DNA from: Paeniglutamicibacter sp. Y32M11 | Lineage (GTDB): Bacteria; Actinomycetota; Actinomycetes; Actinomycetales; Micrococcaceae | Direction: 5' to 3' | Length of the DNA stretch: 64,000 bases | Assembly: GCF_019285735.1 (NCBI RefSeq) | Contig: NZ_CP079107.1 | Span: 3,596,001 to 3,660,000, forward strand | Shown here: one piece after another, positions 43,875 through 54,605 of the stretch | How the letters are laid out: the number at the start of each line of letters is the position of its first letter | Position numbering within the stretch: the stretch's first letter is position 1 | Position numbers and translations under genes: made by a program | The notes under the pieces: generated by a model | The model's database searches: none | Told to the model about the DNA's origin: nothing | What the model saw: only the letters and a program-made list of their open reading frames with translations

Positions 43875-45416
43875 ATGGACGCGACCCTACTTCACACAGA
43901 CGTTTTGGTTATCGGCGCAGGTCCCACGGGACTCATGGCGGGGGCCTGGTTACAAAAATTCGGGATCCCCGCCCTGGTGATTGACCCGAAGTCCGGCCCC
44001 ACCCGCGAATCACGCGCGCTGGCACTGCAGGCCCGCAGCATGGAGATCTACCGGCAGCTGGGGCTGGCGGAGAAGGTCAAGGAGCGTGCCGTGCCCGCCG
44101 GCGAACTGCGCCCCGGCATTGGAGCGCGCAGTTTCAAGAGCATCAAGCTCAACCGCCTCGGCTACTCCCAGACGGCCTATGCCGGGCTGACCATGCTGGA
44201 ACAAAGCGCCAATGAAGAATTACTCTCCGAACAGTTGGCTGCCGGCGGCCACGACGTTCTCTGGGGACACGGCTTTGACTCACTCCAGGACACCGGGGAA
44301 CATCTGCTGATCAAGTGCACCGGACCCAACGGCCCGGTGGATATCACCGCGAGCTACGTGATCGCCGCGGATGGGGCGTCCTCCCCCGTCCGCGAATCTC
44401 TGGACATCAAGTTCAAAGGCAACACCAACGACGAGGTCTTTTACGTCCTCGACGCCCAGGGGGTCACCGGCACCGGATCGGGCATCAATCTGCGCTTCTC
44501 CGAAGAGAACTTCATGCTCGGTTTCCCCATGGGCCCGGGTGCCGATGGGGCACAACGCCGCCGGCTGCTGGGTATCCTGCACGATCCTGCCACCGCGTCC
44601 CAGAGGCCCGACATCGATGAGGACCGCGCCCGGAATAACCTGCGCGACGAATTTGGCATTCGCTATTCCTCGGCCGCGTGGTTTGCGACCTACCGGGTGC
44701 ACCACCGCGTGGCCGAACACTTCGCCAAGGGTCGAGTCTTCCTGGCCGGGGACGCCGCCCACATTCATTCACCGGTCGGTGCGCAGGGCATGAATACCGG
44801 ATTGCAGGACGCCCATAACTTGGTCTGCAAGCTCGCAGACGTCCTGACCGGGCGCATGCCGGAGTCCTATCTGGCGCGTTATGAGGCCGAGCGACGTCCG
44901 GTGGCCCTACGCCTGGTGGCCACCACCGACAAGCTCTTCGCCGCGGCCACCGCCAACACCACCCTGGCCCGCTTGGTACGCACCCGGCTGTTGCCCATGA
45001 TCTGGCCGATTGCCATCCGCCTGATGGGGCGGATCCCCGCCGGACGCCGCGCCTTCGGCTACCTCTCGCAGATCCGTATCCATTACTGGATGGACGACGG
45101 GGCAGCGGACCGCGCCACCCTAGCCACCGGGTTTGCCAGAACCCGACGCCGCGGCGCGGTGCTGGGCCGCCGACTTCCCTGGGTACCCAATCGCAGCGGG
45201 GAGCATCCGGACAACTTCGAGGTACTTAACGACGCCAGCTGGCAGGTACACATCTATGGGCCGTTGGGCAGGGAACGCGGTCAAGAGTTGGCCGATGAAT
45301 ACTCGGTGCCGCTGCACGAGTTTGCCCCGGCCCCCAAGCGTTCGCTACCCGATGGTTCGGTGGTGCTGGTGCGCCCGGATATGTTTGTGGCCCACTTCGA
45401 GGTGGCCAGCACCTAG
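43875..45416 (+). CDS. FAD-dependent aromatic monooxygenase (PHBH family)
   Basis: A 513-residue class A flavin monooxygenase. It has the FAD motif LVIGAGPTGLMAGAWLQKFG, the second motif in YVIAADGASSPVRE, and the FAD-binding GDAAHIHSPVGAQGMNTGLQD. A C-terminal thioredoxin-like dimerisation region follows, as in phenol or pentachlorophenol hydroxylases. The substrate is unknown. It lies 115 bases beyond crtEb; membership of the carotenoid operon is possible but not shown, and soluble PHBH enzymes usually act on phenolics. Its stop overlaps the convergent gene's stop within CTAG. Confidence 0.9.
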   Translation: MDATLLHTDVLVIGAGPTGLMAGAWLQKFGIPALVIDPKSGPTRESRALALQARSMEIYRQLGLAEKVKERAVPAGELRPGIGARSFKSIKLNRLGYSQTAYAGLTMLEQSANEELLSEQLAAGGHDVLWGHGFDSLQDTGEHLLIKCTGPNGPVDITASYVIAADGASSPVRESLDIKFKGNTNDEVFYVLDAQGVTGTGSGINLRFSEENFMLGFPMGPGADGAQRRRLLGILHDPATASQRPDIDEDRARNNLRDEFGIRYSSAAWFATYRVHHRVAEHFAKGRVFLAGDAAHIHSPVGAQGMNTGLQDAHNLVCKLADVLTGRMPESYLARYEAERRPVALRLVATTDKLFAAATANTTLARLVRTRLLPMIWPIAIRLMGRIPAGRRAFGYLSQIRIHYWMDDGAADRATLATGFARTRRRGAVLGRRLPWVPNRSGEHPDNFEVLNDASWQVHIYGPLGRERGQELADEYSVPLHEFAPAPKRSLPDGSVVLVRPDMFVAHFEVAST

Positions 45417-46564
45417 AGCACCGAGCTTCTGGCCGCCAGCACGTCAAAGAGCTCCTGTTCCTTCACGGCGAGCGCCGCGGCGGTGGTGCGGATGAACACC
45501 ACCAACCAGCCGAAGACGATGCCCACCACCGCCAGTTCAAAGGCCGTGAGGTTGTAGTAGGCCAGCGGCTGCCAGAGCAGGGCCGCGCCCACCAGTCCCA
45601 GGAAACAGGCAAAGGACAGCAGGTGAAAAATGGCGGGGAATCCCGGGAGCCAGAGGGCCGCACCCACCAGGAGCACCACGATGAATCCCGCCGCGATGCG
45701 CACCACCCCCGAATGCACCGTGGGCGAGAGACTCACCGGGATCAATCCGATAAAGATGACACAGAGCCCCAGACCCAACAGGCAGATACGCACCACCAGC
45801 GGTCTGGGCCGGATGATGGTGGCTCGTGGTTTTCCGACCACATCGGCATACTCGTCACGGATACTGGCCAAGAGGCGCACATCGCGGACGATGAATGCGG
45901 TGAGCATCGAGAGCACCAGCCCGGAGATCACCAGGGTGAAGTTAAAGGTCCAGAATGAGGTGGGGCCGGCGGCCCGGGTGCCCAGCGCGGAGAACATCGA
46001 CTGCCACCAATAGGGGTTATCGGCTGCCAGCATGGAGATGAACACTCCGGTGGCCATGAATACCGCCAGCAGGGTAGAGAGGGATTGGGCGCTCATCCGC
46101 GCGGCGGAGACCAGTGCTATGTACCCGCTGATACCCGCACAGACACCCACCATCAACGCCGCCGCGTAGCTATCAACCGTCAGACCGAGGAACGCGTTCT
46201 GGATGATCCGGAAGCTCACCAGGGCTGCCATGGAGGACATCGCGCCATGCAGGATCACCAGGGCCGCGGCATTGGTGATTTGCCGGTAGAGCGGGAGTTC
46301 CGAAAGCCACTGCTGGCTCTTGGCTAAAAACTGCACATAACCCAGCACGCTGCCTCCGGTGGCAGCGATCGCGGCCAGCACCGCGGCGGTCACGGCCACC
46401 GAACGTGTCCCGGAGAGATCCGGTCGATAGCCGGCGAAGGCGATCAGCCCCACCAAGCCGCCGAGCACCGTGGCTCCAAGACCCACCCACAGGGCCCAGC
46501 TTTCGGTGCGTAGCTGCACCTCGGGTGGGGCTAGGGGGTATCGCGGTACGGGTTGATTTTCCAC
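45413..46564 (-). CDS. Multi-pass membrane protein of unknown function
   Basis: A 383-residue protein with about ten hydrophobic segments (ALWVGLGATVLGGLVGLIAF, ALVILHGAMSSMAALVSF, LCLLGLGLCVIFIGLIPV-like and others), short loops and a cytoplasmic-looking DEYADVVGKPRATIIRPRPL between helices. No transporter motif is recognised. It converges on the FAD monooxygenase gene, sharing the bases of the two stop codons, and lies 40 bases downstream of the UvrA-like gene on the same strand, with which it may be cotranscribed. Confidence 0.75.
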   Translation of the reverse strand: MENQPVPRYPLAPPEVQLRTESWALWVGLGATVLGGLVGLIAFAGYRPDLSGTRSVAVTAAVLAAIAATGGSVLGYVQFLAKSQQWLSELPLYRQITNAAALVILHGAMSSMAALVSFRIIQNAFLGLTVDSYAAALMVGVCAGISGYIALVSAARMSAQSLSTLLAVFMATGVFISMLAADNPYWWQSMFSALGTRAAGPTSFWTFNFTLVISGLVLSMLTAFIVRDVRLLASIRDEYADVVGKPRATIIRPRPLVVRICLLGLGLCVIFIGLIPVSLSPTVHSGVVRIAAGFIVVLLVGAALWLPGFPAIFHLLSFACFLGLVGAALLWQPLAYYNLTAFELAVVGIVFGWLVVFIRTTAAALAVKEQELFDVLAARSSVL

Positions 46565-46604
46565 GCCTTTGATTCTGCCATCCTTATCTCCCCGCGCTCG
46601 CCGG

Positions 46605-49151
46605 TTACTCCGGGGTGGATCCCGCCAACCCTAGGCGCCGGGCGAGGTAGGGTGCGGTCTTGGATGTCGGGTTCAGCGCCAATTCCCGAGGTGTCCCGGT
46701 GGCGATGATCTTTCCGCCCTGATCTCCCCCGGCGGGGCCCAGATCGATGACCCAGTCGGCGGTCGCCACCACATCCATATGGTGCTCAACGACCACCACG
46801 GTGTTGGACTCCTGGACCAGGCGGTGCAGTTGTTCTAGCAGTAGGGCCACATCCGCCGGGTGCAGGCCGGTGGTGGGCTCATCGAGCAGGTAGAGCGTGT
46901 GCCCGCGCCGAGCGCGCTGCAGCTCGGTGGCCAACTTGATCCGCTGGGCCTCACCGCCGGAAAGCTCCGGTGCCGGCTGCCCCAGGGACAGATAGCCCAG
47001 GCCCACATCGCGCAGCGTCTGCAACGAACGTGCGGCGGCGGGGATCTCGGCCAAGAACGCCGCGGCGTCATCAACGCTCAGCTCCAGCACCTCGGCGATG
47101 TTTTTGCCCGCGTAGCTGACCTCGAGGGTCTCGGGGTTGTAGCGCGAGCCGTGGCACTGCGGGCAGGGGCCATAACTTCCGGGCAGGAAGAGTAGTTCCA
47201 CCTCCAAGTACCCCTCACCCAGGCAGGTCTCGCAGCGCCCGCCGGCGACATTAAAGGAGAACCGTCCGGCACCGTAACCGCGCTCGCGGGCCAGCGGAGT
47301 CTGCGCAAAGGCCTTGCGCACGGCGTCAAAGAGGCCGGTATAGGTGGCAAGATTCGAGCGCGGGGTGCGCCCGATGGGCTTTTGGTCCATGGCCACGATC
47401 CGATCGATCCGCTGCGCCCCACGGACCTCACCAAGGGTTGCCCGCGCCATTTCGGTGTCCGGATCCGTGCCATCGGCTTCGATGGGCTCACTGCTGGTGG
47501 CTGACCCGCCGGCGCTCAACTGGTCCCTGAGGCCCACTGCCAGTGCCTGGCTGACCAGGGAGGACTTCCCGGATCCGGAGACTCCGGTGACGGCGGTGAG
47601 CACCCCCAGGGGGAACCGCGCATCCAGGCCCACTAGGTTGTGCAGTCTGATGCCGTCCAGCTCCAGCCACTGTTCGGTGACCCGGGGTGTTCGCAATACC
47701 TCGGAGCCATGACGGGGCTCCAGGAACCGCCGGGTCACCGACTCGTTGACGTCCGCGAGCCCAGCCACCGGTCCGCTGTAGAGCACCTTGCCGCCTCCCG
47801 CACCGGCCCCGGGACCCACATCGATGATCCAGTCTGCGCGGGCGACCACGTCCATATTGTGTTCCACCACAAAGACCGAGTTGCCACCTGCTTTTAATGC
47901 CTCAAGCACCTCAAGCAGTGGTTGGGCGTCGGCCGGGTGCAGGCCGGCGGAGGGTTCGTCAAGCACGTAGATCACCCCGAAGAGACCCGAACGGAGCTGG
48001 GTGGCGATGCGCAGGCGCTGCATTTCGCCCGGAGACAGGGTGGGAGTACCCCGGTCAAGGCTCAGGTAGCCCAGGCCGAGGCCGGTGAGCACCGTGATGC
48101 GCTCCAATAAATCGGTGGCGATCGAGGCTGCCACCTCACCGCTCATGCCCCCGGACTCCTTGTTCCGGGCCTCGGCCAGCGGGCGCAGCAGCACGGCCAG
48201 GGCGTCGAGGGCGGTCGCGTTGAACTCGGCAATGTTGAGCCCCGCACAGGTGACGGCCAGTGCGTCGGGGCGAAAACCTGTCCCGGCACATTCCGGGCAG
48301 GGCCCGGTGTGCATGAACTGCAGTGCCTTGGCCCGCATCGATGCGGACTTGGACTCGGCCACGGTGTGCAGGACGTAGCGCCGGGCGCTCCAGAAGCGAC
48401 CCTTGTAGGGTTTTGCTACCCTGTCGCGTTCGGGCGTCACCTCAACCACCGGCTGTTCCTCGGTGAACAGCAGCCAATCGCGTTCCTTCTGGGGTAATTC
48501 CCGGAAAGGCACATCCACGTCATGACCCAGCTGTGAGGTGATGTCGCGCAGGTTCTTGCCCTGCCAGGCTCCCGGCCATGCGGCGATCGCCCCCTCCCGG
48601 ATGCTCAAGCTCGCATCCGGGACCAGGGAATCCTCGGTGACGGCATGGGAAATGCCCAGACCGTGGCATTGGGGGCAGGCACCGATGGCGGTGTTTGGCG
48701 AGAAGGAATCCGAATCCAACCGCGGTGCACCCTGGGGGTAATCACCGGCGCGCGAAAAGAGCATCCGCACCGAGTTCGATAGCGTGGTCAGCGTGCCCAC
48801 GGTGGAGCGGGAGCTGGCGGTGCCACGGCGCTGCTGAAGGGCAACGGCCGGCGGTAGTCCGGAGATGAACTCGACCTTCGGCGTATGGCCCTGGGCGATC
48901 AGCCGGCGGGCATAGGGCGCCACGGATTCCAGGAATCTGCGCTGCGCCTCGGCAAAAATGGTGCCGAAGGCCAGCGAGGATTTCCCCGAACCGGAGACCC
49001 CGGTGAATGCCACGATGGCATCACGCGGGATGCGCACCTCCACGTCTTGAAGGTTGTTCTCATTCGCGCCGCGCACATGGACAAATCCGTCATGAGTGCC
49101 GGGAATCGGTGGGTATTCGGTGTCCTGCGCATAGCTGTTCACCTTCCCCAC
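46605..49151 (-). CDS. UvrA-like excinuclease ATPase (short UvrA paralogue)
   Basis: An 848-residue tandem ABC ATPase. Both Walker A motifs read GVSGSGKSS, both signatures are seen (LSPGEMQRLRIATQL and LSGGEAQRIKLATEL), and zinc motifs CPQCHG, CPECAG and CETCLGEG match UvrA. It is about 100 residues shorter than canonical UvrA, with a reduced insert between the first Walker A and signature where UvrB binds. This fits the UvrA2/DrrC-like class linked to drug or DNA-adduct resistance; a standard uvrA is presumably elsewhere. Confidence 0.9.
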   Translation of the reverse strand: MGKVNSYAQDTEYPPIPGTHDGFVHVRGANENNLQDVEVRIPRDAIVAFTGVSGSGKSSLAFGTIFAEAQRRFLESVAPYARRLIAQGHTPKVEFISGLPPAVALQQRRGTASSRSTVGTLTTLSNSVRMLFSRAGDYPQGAPRLDSDSFSPNTAIGACPQCHGLGISHAVTEDSLVPDASLSIREGAIAAWPGAWQGKNLRDITSQLGHDVDVPFRELPQKERDWLLFTEEQPVVEVTPERDRVAKPYKGRFWSARRYVLHTVAESKSASMRAKALQFMHTGPCPECAGTGFRPDALAVTCAGLNIAEFNATALDALAVLLRPLAEARNKESGGMSGEVAASIATDLLERITVLTGLGLGYLSLDRGTPTLSPGEMQRLRIATQLRSGLFGVIYVLDEPSAGLHPADAQPLLEVLEALKAGGNSVFVVEHNMDVVARADWIIDVGPGAGAGGGKVLYSGPVAGLADVNESVTRRFLEPRHGSEVLRTPRVTEQWLELDGIRLHNLVGLDARFPLGVLTAVTGVSGSGKSSLVSQALAVGLRDQLSAGGSATSSEPIEADGTDPDTEMARATLGEVRGAQRIDRIVAMDQKPIGRTPRSNLATYTGLFDAVRKAFAQTPLARERGYGAGRFSFNVAGGRCETCLGEGYLEVELLFLPGSYGPCPQCHGSRYNPETLEVSYAGKNIAEVLELSVDDAAAFLAEIPAAARSLQTLRDVGLGYLSLGQPAPELSGGEAQRIKLATELQRARRGHTLYLLDEPTTGLHPADVALLLEQLHRLVQESNTVVVVEHHMDVVATADWVIDLGPAGGDQGGKIIATGTPRELALNPTSKTAPYLARRLGLAGSTPE

Positions 49152-49282
49152 CCTAGGCCCTGCGCTCGCATCAATTCCACCCGAGTGACCGATTCGGCCC
49201 CGTCTTACGGCCTGTTGACGCGGCCCAAAACGGTCTATCGCCTTATCTTTTTAACACACCAACCCCGGCACGAGGAGCAGTC

Positions 49283-49774
49283 ATGGCCAAGCACAACAGC
49301 ACCACTCAGAAGACCGAGGACAACGACGAGGAGCTGCACCGTAAATGGAACGAGTTGCTCCAAGAAATGCGCGTGATGCAAACCGGTGCGCAGATCCTCG
49401 CGGCTTTTCTGGTGGTCTTGCCCTTTCAATCCCGTTTCGACACCCTCGAGGTTCCCGATGAACGGTTCTATCTGGCGCTGCTGGTCGCCTCGGCGCTGGT
49501 GATTCTGCTGCTCATCACACCGGTGGCGGTGCACCGGCACTTCTTCGGGCAGCAGCTCAAGGCCACCACCGTCCACCTCGGTCACAACATTTCCCGGGTG
49601 GTTGTGGTGGGAGTGGGAGTATTGGTGGCCGGATGCGTCTGGTTTGTCCTCCAGGTGCTGCACGGCTGGCAAACGGGCCTGATCTTCGGCGGCATCCTCA
49701 TGGCCGCGGCCCTCTTCCTGCTGCTGATCCTGCCGCGGATCGTCACTCCTCGTTCAACACTTCCGGAACAATAA
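49283..49774 (+). CDS. DUF6328 family membrane protein
   Basis: A 163-residue protein with a charged N-terminus containing ELLQEMRVMQTGAQILAAFLVVLPFQ, the hallmark of DUF6328, and four membrane segments. CGAGGAG precedes the ATG. The function is unknown. It is a single gene between the divergent UvrA-like gene and dps. Confidence 0.88.
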   Translation: MAKHNSTTQKTEDNDEELHRKWNELLQEMRVMQTGAQILAAFLVVLPFQSRFDTLEVPDERFYLALLVASALVILLLITPVAVHRHFFGQQLKATTVHLGHNISRVVVVGVGVLVAGCVWFVLQVLHGWQTGLIFGGILMAAALFLLLILPRIVTPRSTLPEQ

Positions 49775-49935
49775 ACTGCGCTGCGTGAAATTGAGCGGCA
49801 TCACCGCCGCGATGTTTTCTCTTCGCGAAATCCCCGGGCGTTTCGCCCTCGGTGCGTGATACGTTGCTGGCACAGCTTCATTACATGAGTATCCACGGAC
49901 GATTGCATCAGCAGTCGAAGATCGAGGAGGCAGAA

Positions 49936-50496
49936 ATGGCAGCAAAAACATCAAACACAGCAGGATTCACCGTTCCGGGACTGAGCCTGACCAACGGCCA
50001 CAAGGTCGCGAGCGCTCTGCAGATGCGGATCCACGCATTCAACGACCTGCAGCTCACGCTCAAGCACGCACACTGGAATGTGGTGGGACGTGACTTCATT
50101 GGCGTCCACGAAATGCTTGATCCGCAGATCGATCTGGTCCGCGCCATGATCGACGCACTGGCCGAACGCATGGCCACCATGGGTGTGGCCCCCAATGGTT
50201 TGCCCGGCGCCCTGGTTGCGGCACGAGCGTGGGACGACTACGAGATTGGCCGGGCCAGCACCAGCGAGCACCTCGCCGCGCTCGATCTGGTCTACACCGG
50301 GATTATCGAGTCAATGCGCAAGACCATCGAGGAGGTCGGAAAGCTGGACCCGATCACCGAGGACATCCTCATTGGTCAGACCGGTCAGCTGGAGCAATTC
50401 CAGTGGTTCATGCGTTCGCATCTGGAAAACAATGAGGGCGAATTGGTTAACAAGGACACCAGCACCGAAAAGAGCGCGGCCAAAAAGGCCAAGTAG
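49936..50496 (+). CDS. dps: Dps family DNA-protecting ferritin-like protein
   Basis: A 186-residue Dps. The ferroxidase-site residues are visible in HAHWNVVGRDFIGVHEMLD and MIDALAERMA (His46, His58, Asp62, Asp73, Glu77). Both N- and C-terminal tails are extended; the C-terminal tail ends AAKKAK, lysine-rich and likely to bind DNA. It oxidises iron with peroxide and coats DNA in stress. The ATG at 49936 follows GAGGAGGCAG, much better than upstream in-frame starts. A terminator follows. Confidence 0.94.
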   Translation: MAAKTSNTAGFTVPGLSLTNGHKVASALQMRIHAFNDLQLTLKHAHWNVVGRDFIGVHEMLDPQIDLVRAMIDALAERMATMGVAPNGLPGALVAARAWDDYEIGRASTSEHLAALDLVYTGIIESMRKTIEEVGKLDPITEDILIGQTGQLEQFQWFMRSHLENNEGELVNKDTSTEKSAAKKAK

Positions 50497-50518
50497 TACC
50501 GGCCATATCAGCTGCGGC

Positions 50519-50556
50519 GGGGCACGGAAGAGCACACTCTTCCGTGCCCCTTCTCT
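50519..50556 (+). terminator. Rho-independent terminator after dps
   Basis: A perfect 14-bp stem (GGGGCACGGAAGAG with CTCTTCCGTGCCCC, loop CACA) followed by TTCTCT, 22 bases after the dps stop codon. Confidence 0.88.
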
Positions 50557-50653
50557 ATGCTCTTGACCACCCCGCGCCGCGGTGGCAGTCTCAACACCGG
50601 AAGGACCCACGGCTCAACGGCACGCACCCGGACCCCGGCAGGAGAAGCCCCGC

Positions 50654-51289
50654 ATGCAACCGAACCCAGCAACCACCACGGCCGCCGCATTGCGCATCGT
50701 TCCGGCCAATCGGGCCAGCAGCGAGGACCTGGGGCTGATCTTCGGCACCCGGGGCGAGCCCGGGCACTGTCAATGCCAGTGGTTCCAGAATCCAGGCAAG
50801 AGCTTTGCCGCCCTCACCGATGAGGAGCGGACCGAGCGCTTGCGCGTTGCGACCGCGTGCGGAAATCCGCGGGCCGCGGCCACCAGCGGGCTGGTCGGGT
50901 ATCTCGCCGATGAACCGGTGGGCTGGTGCGCGATCGAGCCCCGCACCGCCTACCCTCGTTTGCGCACCTCACGGGTCCCATGGAGCGGGCGCGCGGAAGA
51001 TCCGGACGATGAGGGTGTGTGGGCCTTGGTCTGTTTTGTCACGCGCACCGGCTACCGGCGCCGGGGCATCAGCCGGGCCATGGTCCCCGCCGCGGTGGAC
51101 TTTGCCCGTGAACGCGGGGCCAGCGCCGTGGAGGGCTATCCGATACTTTTGCCCGAGGGTAAGGCCGCGATGTGGGGAGAGATGTATGTGGGCAGCCGGT
51201 CCATCTTTGCCGACGCGGGATTCAGCGAGGTCAGCCATCCCACACCGCGCCGGCTGGTCATGCGCATCGACTTTCGGGCCCAGACCTGA
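50654..51289 (+). CDS. GNAT family N-acetyltransferase
   Basis: A 211-residue acetyltransferase of the group with the N-terminal segment CQCQWFQNPG and the acetyl-CoA loop YRRRGISRAMVPAAVDFARERGA (Q/RxxGxG/A-like). VWALVCFVTRTGYRRRG is the core strand preceding the loop. The acceptor is unknown. AGGAG lies ten bases before the ATG at 50654; earlier in-frame starts have no site. A lone gene. Confidence 0.87.
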   Translation: MQPNPATTTAAALRIVPANRASSEDLGLIFGTRGEPGHCQCQWFQNPGKSFAALTDEERTERLRVATACGNPRAAATSGLVGYLADEPVGWCAIEPRTAYPRLRTSRVPWSGRAEDPDDEGVWALVCFVTRTGYRRRGISRAMVPAAVDFARERGASAVEGYPILLPEGKAAMWGEMYVGSRSIFADAGFSEVSHPTPRRLVMRIDFRAQT

Positions 51290-51508
51290 AAACACTCCAC
51301 GCTCGGGACGCGGATGGCTAGCGAGCCCCGGGCCGTTGGCACCTCGCAGCGTCATAAACAGGTACTGCGGGTACCGGTATAAGCAGAGCCTTCCGCTGCG
51401 TGCCACCGGCGTGTTCCTATGGAAATGACCACGTGATGGTTGGGGGCCGATGAAGTTCTCCGAATTTGATTCGGGGCTTCACTCCCCCTCCACATGAAAG
51501 GCCTCACC

Positions 51509-53095
51509 ATGTTCGGATTAGAGATCGTTGTGATTCTGGGTGTCACCATTTTTGTTGGCACAGGTCTTGCCCATTCTCTGCGGGTGGCCCCACCGGTAAT
51601 ACGGCTGATTGGCGGCGTATTGCTGGGATTTGTGCCGGTGTTGCGTGAGGTCTCTCTGCCCCCGGAAGTGGTGCTTTTCCTCTTCCTGCCGGCCCTGTTG
51701 TTTTGGGAATCCCTGACCACCTCACTGCGTGAAATTCGTGCGAACTTTCGTGGCATCGTAATGACCAGCACGCTACTGGTGGTGGCCACCGCCGGCGTGG
51801 TGGCGGTGATCGCCCACGCCCTAGGTATGCCATGGGGTCCGGCCTGGGTCCTGGGTGCGGCGCTGGCTCCCACCGATGCGACGGCCGTCGGTGCACTGAC
51901 CCGCAGCCTGCCGCGGCGCAACGTGACCCTACTGCGTGCCGAGTCCTTGATTAACGACGGCACGGCTCTGGTGATCTATGGCATCGCTGTCACCTTCACC
52001 CTCGGGGAAGAGGCGATCACCACGGCACACATCTCCTGGCTGGTGCTGCTGGCCTACGGCGGCGGAATCCTCATCGGTTCCGCGCTGGCGTGGTTGGTCC
52101 TAAAGACGCGCTCCCGTCTGGATCATCCGGTGCAGGAAACCGTGCTGAGCATCCTGACCCCGTTCCTGGGCTACCTCCTAGCGGAAATGATCGAGGCCTC
52201 GGGAGTGCTCGCAGTGGTGACCGCCGGACTGATCATGAGTCAGGCGGCACCGCGTCGAGCCCGCGCCGGAACACGACGACAGTCAGACGGTTTCTGGTCA
52301 CTGGCCACCTACCTGTTGAACGCCTCGCTTTTTGTGTTGGTGGGCCTGGAACTGCAGGCCGCCATACGAGCTCTGGAAGCTCCGTTGGTTATTCGTGGGT
52401 TGCTGCTGATCGCGTTGGTTTCCGTCGCATTGATCGTGGTGCGCATCGTCTTCCTCTTTACCAGCACCCAATTGATCCGCCTGCTCGATCGACGCCCGGC
52501 TCAACGCCTGCGGCGGATGAGCTACCGGGCCCGAATCGTCAGCGGACTCTGTGGATTTCGCGGCGCCGTATCCCTGGCCGCGGCACTCGGTGTCCCGCTG
52601 CTGCTCTCCTCCGGGGAGCCCTTCCCCGAGCGCGACATGTTGGTCTTCGTCACGGCCGGCGTCATCGTGGTGACCATCGTGGTGCAGGGCATCCTGCTGC
52701 CGCTGGTGCTGCGCTGGGCTGCCCTGGCCCGGGACACCGCGATCGAGCAGGAGAAGCTGCTGGCCCAGCGAACCGCGGCCGAAGAAGTGCTGATGGACAT
52801 TGATCGCCTTGCCGCGCAGTTGAACACCGAAGCGCCAGTCACCGAACGGCTTCGCCAGGAATACGCAACCCACCTGCGAGTTCTAGACGCGGGAGCGGGT
52901 CTTGTCGAGGCCGAGGAAGAGTTGCGCCACCACCAGCAATACACGGCACTGCGTTTGGCCGTCCTCGAAAACAAGCGGGCCACCATGGTGCGGCTGCGCA
53001 ACGAGGAACACATCGACGACACGGTGCTGCGCCAACTCCAGAGCACCATGGATGCCGAGGAACTCCGATTGGCACCGGAAGACCTCACCGAATAA
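51509..53095 (+). CDS. Na+/H+ antiporter (CPA1 family)
   Basis: A 528-residue antiporter with about twelve membrane segments. The ion-binding motif is in RAESLINDGTALVIYG, and APTDATAVGAL and FRGAVSLAAALGVP are family-conserved. A soluble C-terminal tail of about 110 residues is helical and charged (EEELRHHQQYTALRLAVLENKRATMV). It exchanges Na+ for H+ in pH and salt homeostasis. The ATG at 51509 follows AAAGG; the ATG at 51494 has no site. Confidence 0.92.
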   Translation: MFGLEIVVILGVTIFVGTGLAHSLRVAPPVIRLIGGVLLGFVPVLREVSLPPEVVLFLFLPALLFWESLTTSLREIRANFRGIVMTSTLLVVATAGVVAVIAHALGMPWGPAWVLGAALAPTDATAVGALTRSLPRRNVTLLRAESLINDGTALVIYGIAVTFTLGEEAITTAHISWLVLLAYGGGILIGSALAWLVLKTRSRLDHPVQETVLSILTPFLGYLLAEMIEASGVLAVVTAGLIMSQAAPRRARAGTRRQSDGFWSLATYLLNASLFVLVGLELQAAIRALEAPLVIRGLLLIALVSVALIVVRIVFLFTSTQLIRLLDRRPAQRLRRMSYRARIVSGLCGFRGAVSLAAALGVPLLLSSGEPFPERDMLVFVTAGVIVVTIVVQGILLPLVLRWAALARDTAIEQEKLLAQRTAAEEVLMDIDRLAAQLNTEAPVTERLRQEYATHLRVLDAGAGLVEAEEELRHHQQYTALRLAVLENKRATMVRLRNEEHIDDTVLRQLQSTMDAEELRLAPEDLTE

Positions 53096-53271
53096 AACCA
53101 CCGTGGTCCGGGTCGTGTGTCGGCGACGTTCGACCATGTCCGGCAGTGCCTATTACTGTCCACGCATCCCCGCCGCGAAGGCACCAACCTCATCTGCGAC
53201 GCTCCAGAAGGTGTAGCCGAATTCGCGGTGCCAGTAGCCGATGGGCGAGTTTGGAGATGTTCTCCTCCTAG

Positions 53272-53613
53272 GTCCGCTTCTCCGGCCTGGCCATCGGCAC
53301 GCAGCTCGGATTCCTGATGGCGGGCTTCGCCCCGTCCATCGTTGCGGCCCTGGGCGGGTTGGAGCCCGGCGGCTGGGTGGTCATCAGCCTGTTCACCGCC
53401 GCGATCGCCCTGATCGCCACGGCCTCCGCGCTGACCGCCAAGGAAACCTACCAGGTGCCCACGCACCTTTTGGGCCGCACCGCCCACAAGGTCGAAAACG
53501 CACCCGGGGCCCGCGCTTTTTGTGCTGCACCAATGTTGCACCCCTATGCTTCACCTTCGTTCATGTTCCACCAACGGTCAGGTCCGTTGCCTAGGCTAAA
53601 GAACATCGGGTGA
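53272..53613 (+). pseudogene. C-terminal remnant of an MFS (MHS-type) transporter
   Basis: The frame starts abruptly after a stop with VRFSGLAIGTQLGFLMAGFAPSIVA, the eleventh helix region of metabolite:H+ symporters, and runs through GGWVVISLFTAAIALIATAS to KETYQVP. The first ~400 residues are missing and the end runs into unrelated codons up to 53613. The bases just before (GGCGAGTTT...) look like a frameshifted piece of the expected E-F-F-S-S-x-V-R-F-S-G junction. It is a decayed gene. Confidence 0.75.
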
Positions 53614-53635
53614 GCACAACGATTCTCACCCCTGA

Positions 53636-54496
<861 letters not shown>

Positions 54497-54605
54497 CCGC
54501 ACCAGCAATCGTCCCGGGGTTCTCACCCCGAATCCCGGGACGATTCGCCCGCCCATGGCGTTCGGCCACCCCGGCCGGACCAGCAATAAGGTCATACTGT
54601 TTTCC

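Noticed and set aside
43875-45416. Assigning the FAD monooxygenase to carotenoid modification
   Set aside because: It belongs to the soluble PHBH family, is separated from crtEb by 115 bases, and no carotenoid-specific motif is visible.
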